This document shows, one piece after another, positions 41,329 to 44,587 of a DNA stretch of 44,587 bases; within the stretch, counting starts at the first letter, position 1; the number at the start of each line of letters is the position of its first letter. A program made the translations under genes and the position numbers. Source of the DNA: Candidatus Methanomethylophilaceae archaeon. GTDB taxonomy: Archaea; Thermoplasmatota; Thermoplasmata; Methanomassiliicoccales; Methanomethylophilaceae. The stretch is from positions 1 through 44,587 of the forward strand of contig JAFYAH010000028.1 in NCBI GenBank assembly GCA_017540825.1, read 5' to 3'. Under the pieces are notes generated by a model, which searched no databases, was not told the DNA's origin, and was given only the letters and a program-made list of their open reading frames with translations.

Positions 41329-44031
41329 TCAGCAGGCGAAGTACCCGTGGGTCCTGAGCATGCGCTTCTTGACCAGATGGGATCCCAGGAAGTAGAACAC
41401 CGCGATGAACGGCATCCACAGGAGGGACCAGAGCGGTATCTGGAGGACGTTCTCCATGCCTACGGACTCCGCGATGGCGAGCCACAGGTCCCCGGTGAAC
41501 GGAAGCAGGGTCCCGGCGGCGAGGGCCAGTATCGTGGTGACCACCAGTATGTTGGACGGCCAGCTCTTGAAGAACGGCAGCTTGTTGGTACGGACTATGT
41601 GGATGGCCCACACCTGCATCCAGTACTGCTCGATGCACCAGAGGGACTCGAAGAGGAGCTCCACGTTGGTGCCGCTGAGGTCCTCCCTGGCGAGTATCGC
41701 GGCGGCGGCGCTGTCGAACCCGTCGTAGGGGATGGTGGCGAACACGACGAATATCATGAATCCCCAGGTCATCAGGTCCGTCAGGGGGCACATCATCCCG
41801 TACCTGAACATGACGTTCTTCAGGTTGACGGCGTCCCACTTCCTCGGCTCGCGGACGAACTCGTCCTCCACCTTGTCCCATGGGATGACGAGGCACGCGA
41901 AGTCGTTGATCAGGTTGAATATCAGGATCATTATCGCGCCCATCGGCTCGAAGTTGAACAGAAGGGTGGCGAGGATCAAGGAGAACATGTACCCGAAGTT
42001 GATCGATCCGATCATCTTGACGTACTTTATGCTGTTGACGTAGACCTTCCTGCCTTCGATGGCCCCGTTCTTGAGGATGCCCAGGTCCTTCTCGAGGAGG
42101 ATCATGCTGGCGGTCTCCTTCGCGATGTCGCTGCCGGTGTCGACCGATATGCTGACGTCCGCGTTCCTCATGGCGACGACGTCGTTTATCCCGTCACCCA
42201 TCAGGCCGACGGTATGGCCGTTGTCGCGAAGCGAGGTAACGATGCGCGACTTGTTCTCAGGGGTGAGCCTCGCGAATACGTTGCAGGCCTCCACGGCCTT
42301 CTTGAGCTCCTCGTCCGACATGGCGTCGATCTGGTCCCCGACTAGGATAGTGGATCCCTCTATGCCGATCTCGTCGCACACGTATCCGGACACGTACTCG
42401 TTGTCCCCGGTAAGGACCTTCACCGATATGCCGTACTCGGCCATGTCCTTGATGGCGGACTTGGCGGTGGGCTTGACGGGGTCTATGAACACGACGAACC
42501 CGTCGAAGATCAGGTCGCACTCGTCGGCGGCGGTGATCCCGGTGCCGTCTGGGATGAACTTGTGGGCTACGGCGAGGACGCGCATGCCCTTGCTGCTGTA
42601 CCACTCCACGAGCCCCATGACGTCGTTGACGATGGTCTCGTCTAGGACCTGGATGTCCCTGTTCTCGTCTATGTAGCCGGTGGAGATGCCGAGTATCTCG
42701 GCGACGGCGCCTTTGGTTATCATCATGTCGACGTCGTCGTTCTTCTCGACCACGACCGTGGCCCTCCTCCTGATGAAGTCGAAGGGGACGTCGGCCACGA
42801 ACCTGTACAAGTCCATCTCCTCGGCGAGGCCCTCCTCCTCCGCGTACTCGTCGATAGCCCAGTCGATCTGGTTGGTGGACGAGGTCAGGTTCCTGCTGTT
42901 GAGGCAGGCGTAGAGCTCTATCGTGTGGCTGGGGTTGCCGTACACGTCGTTGCAGGACTGCAGGGATATCCTGTTCTGGGTCAGGGTGCCGGTCTTGTCC
43001 GAGCAGAGGACGTCCATGGCGCCGAAGTTCTGGATGGCGGTGACGTCCTTGACGATGACCTTGTTCTTGGACATGTCTATGGCGCCCTTCGCGAGGTTCG
43101 TGGAGACTATGGTCGCCAGCATCTCCGGCATGAGCCCTATGGCCAATGTCAGCGAGAATATGACCGCCTCCATCACGCCGTCGAAGGTGAACGCCCCCTC
43201 GTTGAAGTAGCTCTTCGCGAGCATTATCACGAAGACCGGGGGCACCATGTACAGCATGATCTTGATGAGGACGCCCGCGATGGCGTTGCTCCCCTTGTCG
43301 TAGGTGGTTGCGGTCTTCTTCATCGAGAGCTTCTCGGCCATGGATCCGAATATCGTGTCGTCCCCGACGGCCACGACTATCGCTTCGGCGGAGCCGCCGG
43401 TGACGTTGGTGCCCATGAACGCCATGTTGTTGCATCCGAGGATGTTCCCTGAGGACGCGGAAGGGTCGGAGACCTTGGTGACGGGCCCGGACTCTCCGGT
43501 GAGGGAGGACTGGTCCACCTGCAGGTGGTTTGACTTGAGTATCCTTACGTCCGCGGGGATCACGTCCCCGGTGTCGAGTATGATTATGTCGCCGACGACG
43601 AGCTCCTTGGAGTCCATCTCGACCTCGACGCCTTCGCGGCGCACGGTGATGATCGTGGTGACCATGCTGACGAGCTTGGAGGCGGCCTTGCTGCTCCTGG
43701 TCTCCTGGATGAAGGTCATGGTGCCGCTGACCAGAATGAGGGTGGTCAGGATGACGAAGTATATTATGTCCGGATCGAGGACCATCCAGAGGATGTCGAT
43801 CACAGCCAGCGCGATTATGAATATGTTGACGAATGAGTGATAGAGCCTCTTGAGGATCTGATGCTTGTTATGGTTCGTGACCTCGTTCCTTCCGTACTGG
43901 ATACGGGAAGTGGTCACCTCTTCGTTGTACAGGCCATCGTTGTTGCTTCCCAGAAGCTTAACCACCGTCTCCGCATCCAAGGACGCGGCGGACTTCATTC
44001 TTTGTTCAGGTGATATCGAACCATTTACCAC
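41329..44031 (-). CDS. mgtA: Magnesium-translocating P-type ATPase (MgtA/MgtB type)
   Basis: 900 residues, P3B class. Phosphorylation motif CSDKTGTLTQ, actuator motif LTGES, hinge MGDGINDVVAMRNADVSISVD, and the late membrane segment LIFNLINDFACLVIPWDKVE, all as in MgtA. It imports Mg2+ at the cost of ATP. ATG 44031 is chosen because gttttaaatc on the minus strand is centred about 27 nt upstream; a second Met at 43998 is less likely. No Mg-sensing leader is possible if the mRNA is leaderless. Confidence 0.95.
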   Translation of the reverse strand: MVNGSISPEQRMKSAASLDAETVVKLLGSNNDGLYNEEVTTSRIQYGRNEVTNHNKHQILKRLYHSFVNIFIIALAVIDILWMVLDPDIIYFVILTTLILVSGTMTFIQETRSSKAASKLVSMVTTIITVRREGVEVEMDSKELVVGDIIILDTGDVIPADVRILKSNHLQVDQSSLTGESGPVTKVSDPSASSGNILGCNNMAFMGTNVTGGSAEAIVVAVGDDTIFGSMAEKLSMKKTATTYDKGSNAIAGVLIKIMLYMVPPVFVIMLAKSYFNEGAFTFDGVMEAVIFSLTLAIGLMPEMLATIVSTNLAKGAIDMSKNKVIVKDVTAIQNFGAMDVLCSDKTGTLTQNRISLQSCNDVYGNPSHTIELYACLNSRNLTSSTNQIDWAIDEYAEEEGLAEEMDLYRFVADVPFDFIRRRATVVVEKNDDVDMMITKGAVAEILGISTGYIDENRDIQVLDETIVNDVMGLVEWYSSKGMRVLAVAHKFIPDGTGITAADECDLIFDGFVVFIDPVKPTAKSAIKDMAEYGISVKVLTGDNEYVSGYVCDEIGIEGSTILVGDQIDAMSDEELKKAVEACNVFARLTPENKSRIVTSLRDNGHTVGLMGDGINDVVAMRNADVSISVDTGSDIAKETASMILLEKDLGILKNGAIEGRKVYVNSIKYVKMIGSINFGYMFSLILATLLFNFEPMGAIMILIFNLINDFACLVIPWDKVEDEFVREPRKWDAVNLKNVMFRYGMMCPLTDLMTWGFMIFVVFATIPYDGFDSAAAAILAREDLSGTNVELLFESLWCIEQYWMQVWAIHIVRTNKLPFFKSWPSNILVVTTILALAAGTLLPFTGDLWLAIAESVGMENVLQIPLWSLLWMPFIAVFYFLGSHLVKKRMLRTHGYFAC

Positions 44032-44226
44032 GGCCGTTGTTATCGGACCATCGGATTTAAAACAATCCCTTTATATATTCGAAGAAAGGCCGGACAAGGT
44101 CGCAAAACAGAGTGGGCGTGCCTCCGTTCCCAGAGAGGAGCCTCTCACAGAGCGTAGGATCGCTGCATGCCAAAAACCGCGAGCGCGAGGATTCCGGCAA
44201 ATGACGTGCCGATTCCGAGCCTTTTG

Positions 44227-44472
44227 TTACAACAAAAAACAACACTCGAGCTGGGAATAGACGGAGTAGGACTGACGGGCGGATCTCTGCCTTCGCTCCC
44301 CCCACTCGAGCCAGAACCTCGCGGTGACGTCGCCTCCGCCGATTGCCCGCATGAGCCCGTCCCCTAATGTCCCTGAGATCCTCGCCAGAATCGCGGTGGC
44401 CCTGACCCCTTCCCCACAGCATATGGCTAGCACGTCCTGCCCGTGGTTGTAGATTCGATGTTCTCCATCCAT
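44227..44472 (-). CDS. Hypothetical protein (81 aa), doubtful
   Basis: The frame begins 17 nt after the upstream gene's stop. Its first 55 residues look protein-like (HGQDVLAICCGEGVRATAILARISGTLGDGLMRAIGGGD), while the last 25 (QSYSVYSQLECCFLL) do not. There is no Shine-Dalgarno. A perfect inverted repeat TTTTGTT-AC-AACAAAA (44222-44237) covers its stop codon. It may be a small operon gene or a frame-broken remnant. Confidence 0.35.
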   Translation of the reverse strand: MDGEHRIYNHGQDVLAICCGEGVRATAILARISGTLGDGLMRAIGGGDVTARFWLEWGERRQRSARQSYSVYSQLECCFLL

Positions 44473-44488
44473 GCGGGTAAACGTCGAA

Positions 44489-44587
44489 TTATCCTCTGGC
44501 TATGGGCTTTGGGAAGGTTCCCGTGCCCTTGTCTAGAAGGATACATCCGTCCGGCACGACCGCGATCGTGCCGTCCATGTCGTTTTC
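44489..44587 (-). CDS. C-terminal fragment of an unidentified gene (runs off the window)
   Basis: The last 32 codons of a minus-strand gene that starts beyond the right edge: …MDGTIAVVPDGCILLDKG and FPKPIARG, then TAA at 44491-44489. Its composition is protein-like, but it is too short to identify. Confidence 0.5.
   Translation of the reverse strand, partial: ENDMDGTIAVVPDGCILLDKGTGTFPKPIARG

Noticed and set aside
39689-41896. Upstream extension of the giant gene to a 2,364-residue frame
   Set aside because: The extension is the out-of-frame shadow of the MFS and ATPase genes (Arg/Gly/Pro rich). The signal peptide and Shine-Dalgarno fix the start at 39688.
1-44587. CRISPR arrays, rRNA genes, insertion sequences
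   Set aside because: I saw no regular direct repeats with spacers, no rRNA sequence and no transposase frame with terminal inverted repeats.

Overview
The window is about 44.6 kb of GC-rich archaeal chromosome. Its gene content points to Thermoplasmatota, most likely the order Methanomassiliicoccales (Methanomethylophilaceae-like); that placement is inference. Archaeal markers seen directly are glycerol-1-phosphate dehydrogenase, the archaeal thiolase/HMG-CoA synthase/OB-fold operon, Hel308, membrane-anchored LonB, the KEOPS subunit Cgi121, archaeal NadM and a UPF0179 protein. Many first genes of transcription units have a TATA box centred 25-28 nt before the start codon (leaderless mRNAs), while operon-internal genes carry Shine-Dalgarno sequences and ATGA-type overlaps. 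Of 42 stop codons I could assign, 33 are TGA, 9 TAA and none TAG. This fits a lineage that reads TAG as pyrrolysine, although no pyl or methanogenesis gene lies in the window.

Layout. 1-2.75 kb: an accessory block ending at a tRNA-Pro(CGG) gene. It holds a truncated Rep-like protein, a three-gene operon of small unknown proteins (one interrupted by an in-frame TAG) and a double ribbon-helix-helix regulator; it looks like the end of an integrated plasmid-like element. 2.97-5.08 kb: a VIT-like membrane protein and a MATE exporter. 5.0-6.4 kb: an AT-richer island with a Panacea-type antitoxin gene, a coiled-coil/membrane toxin gene broken by TAA, and a 56-residue third gene. 6.7-11.4 kb: aconitase, a protein of five tandem chagasin-like protease-inhibitor domains, and a universal stress protein. 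11.5-14.9 kb: the mevalonate-entry operon (regulator, HMG-CoA synthase, thiolase, Zn-ribbon/OB protein). 14.9-17.6 kb: a two-domain PPK2 and an inositol-phosphatase-family enzyme sharing one palindromic TATA box, then Cgi121. 17.7-19.9 kb: thrB-thrC. 19.9-22.2 kb: Hel308 with a C-terminal PCNA-binding-like motif. 22.3-26.5 kb: an apparently inactive secreted transglutaminase-fold protein, LonB and a leucine-rich-repeat protein. 26.6-29.3 kb: nadM, cinA/pncC, a ThiF/MoeB-type E1-like gene, and purC; nadM has no stop and cinA no normal start. 29.3-33.6 kb: UPF0179, G1P dehydrogenase, a zinc-ribbon membrane protein, a DIP1984-like protein, a flavodoxin-fold reductase, an unknown protein and desulfoferrodoxin. 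34-44.6 kb: a small membrane protein, a 14-TM MFS transporter coupled by ATGA to a 1,628-residue repetitive surface protein, an MgtA-type P-type ATPase, and the end of an unidentified operon.

Functional themes are archaeal lipid synthesis (HMG-CoA synthase module, G1P dehydrogenase), threonine synthesis, NAD metabolism (NadM and CinA/PncC both act on NMN), membrane protein quality control (LonB), oxygen defence (desulfoferrodoxin) and cell-surface functions. The least explained parts are the MFS/giant-protein operon, the multi-chagasin protein, the TAG-interrupted gene and the nadM-cinA junction.
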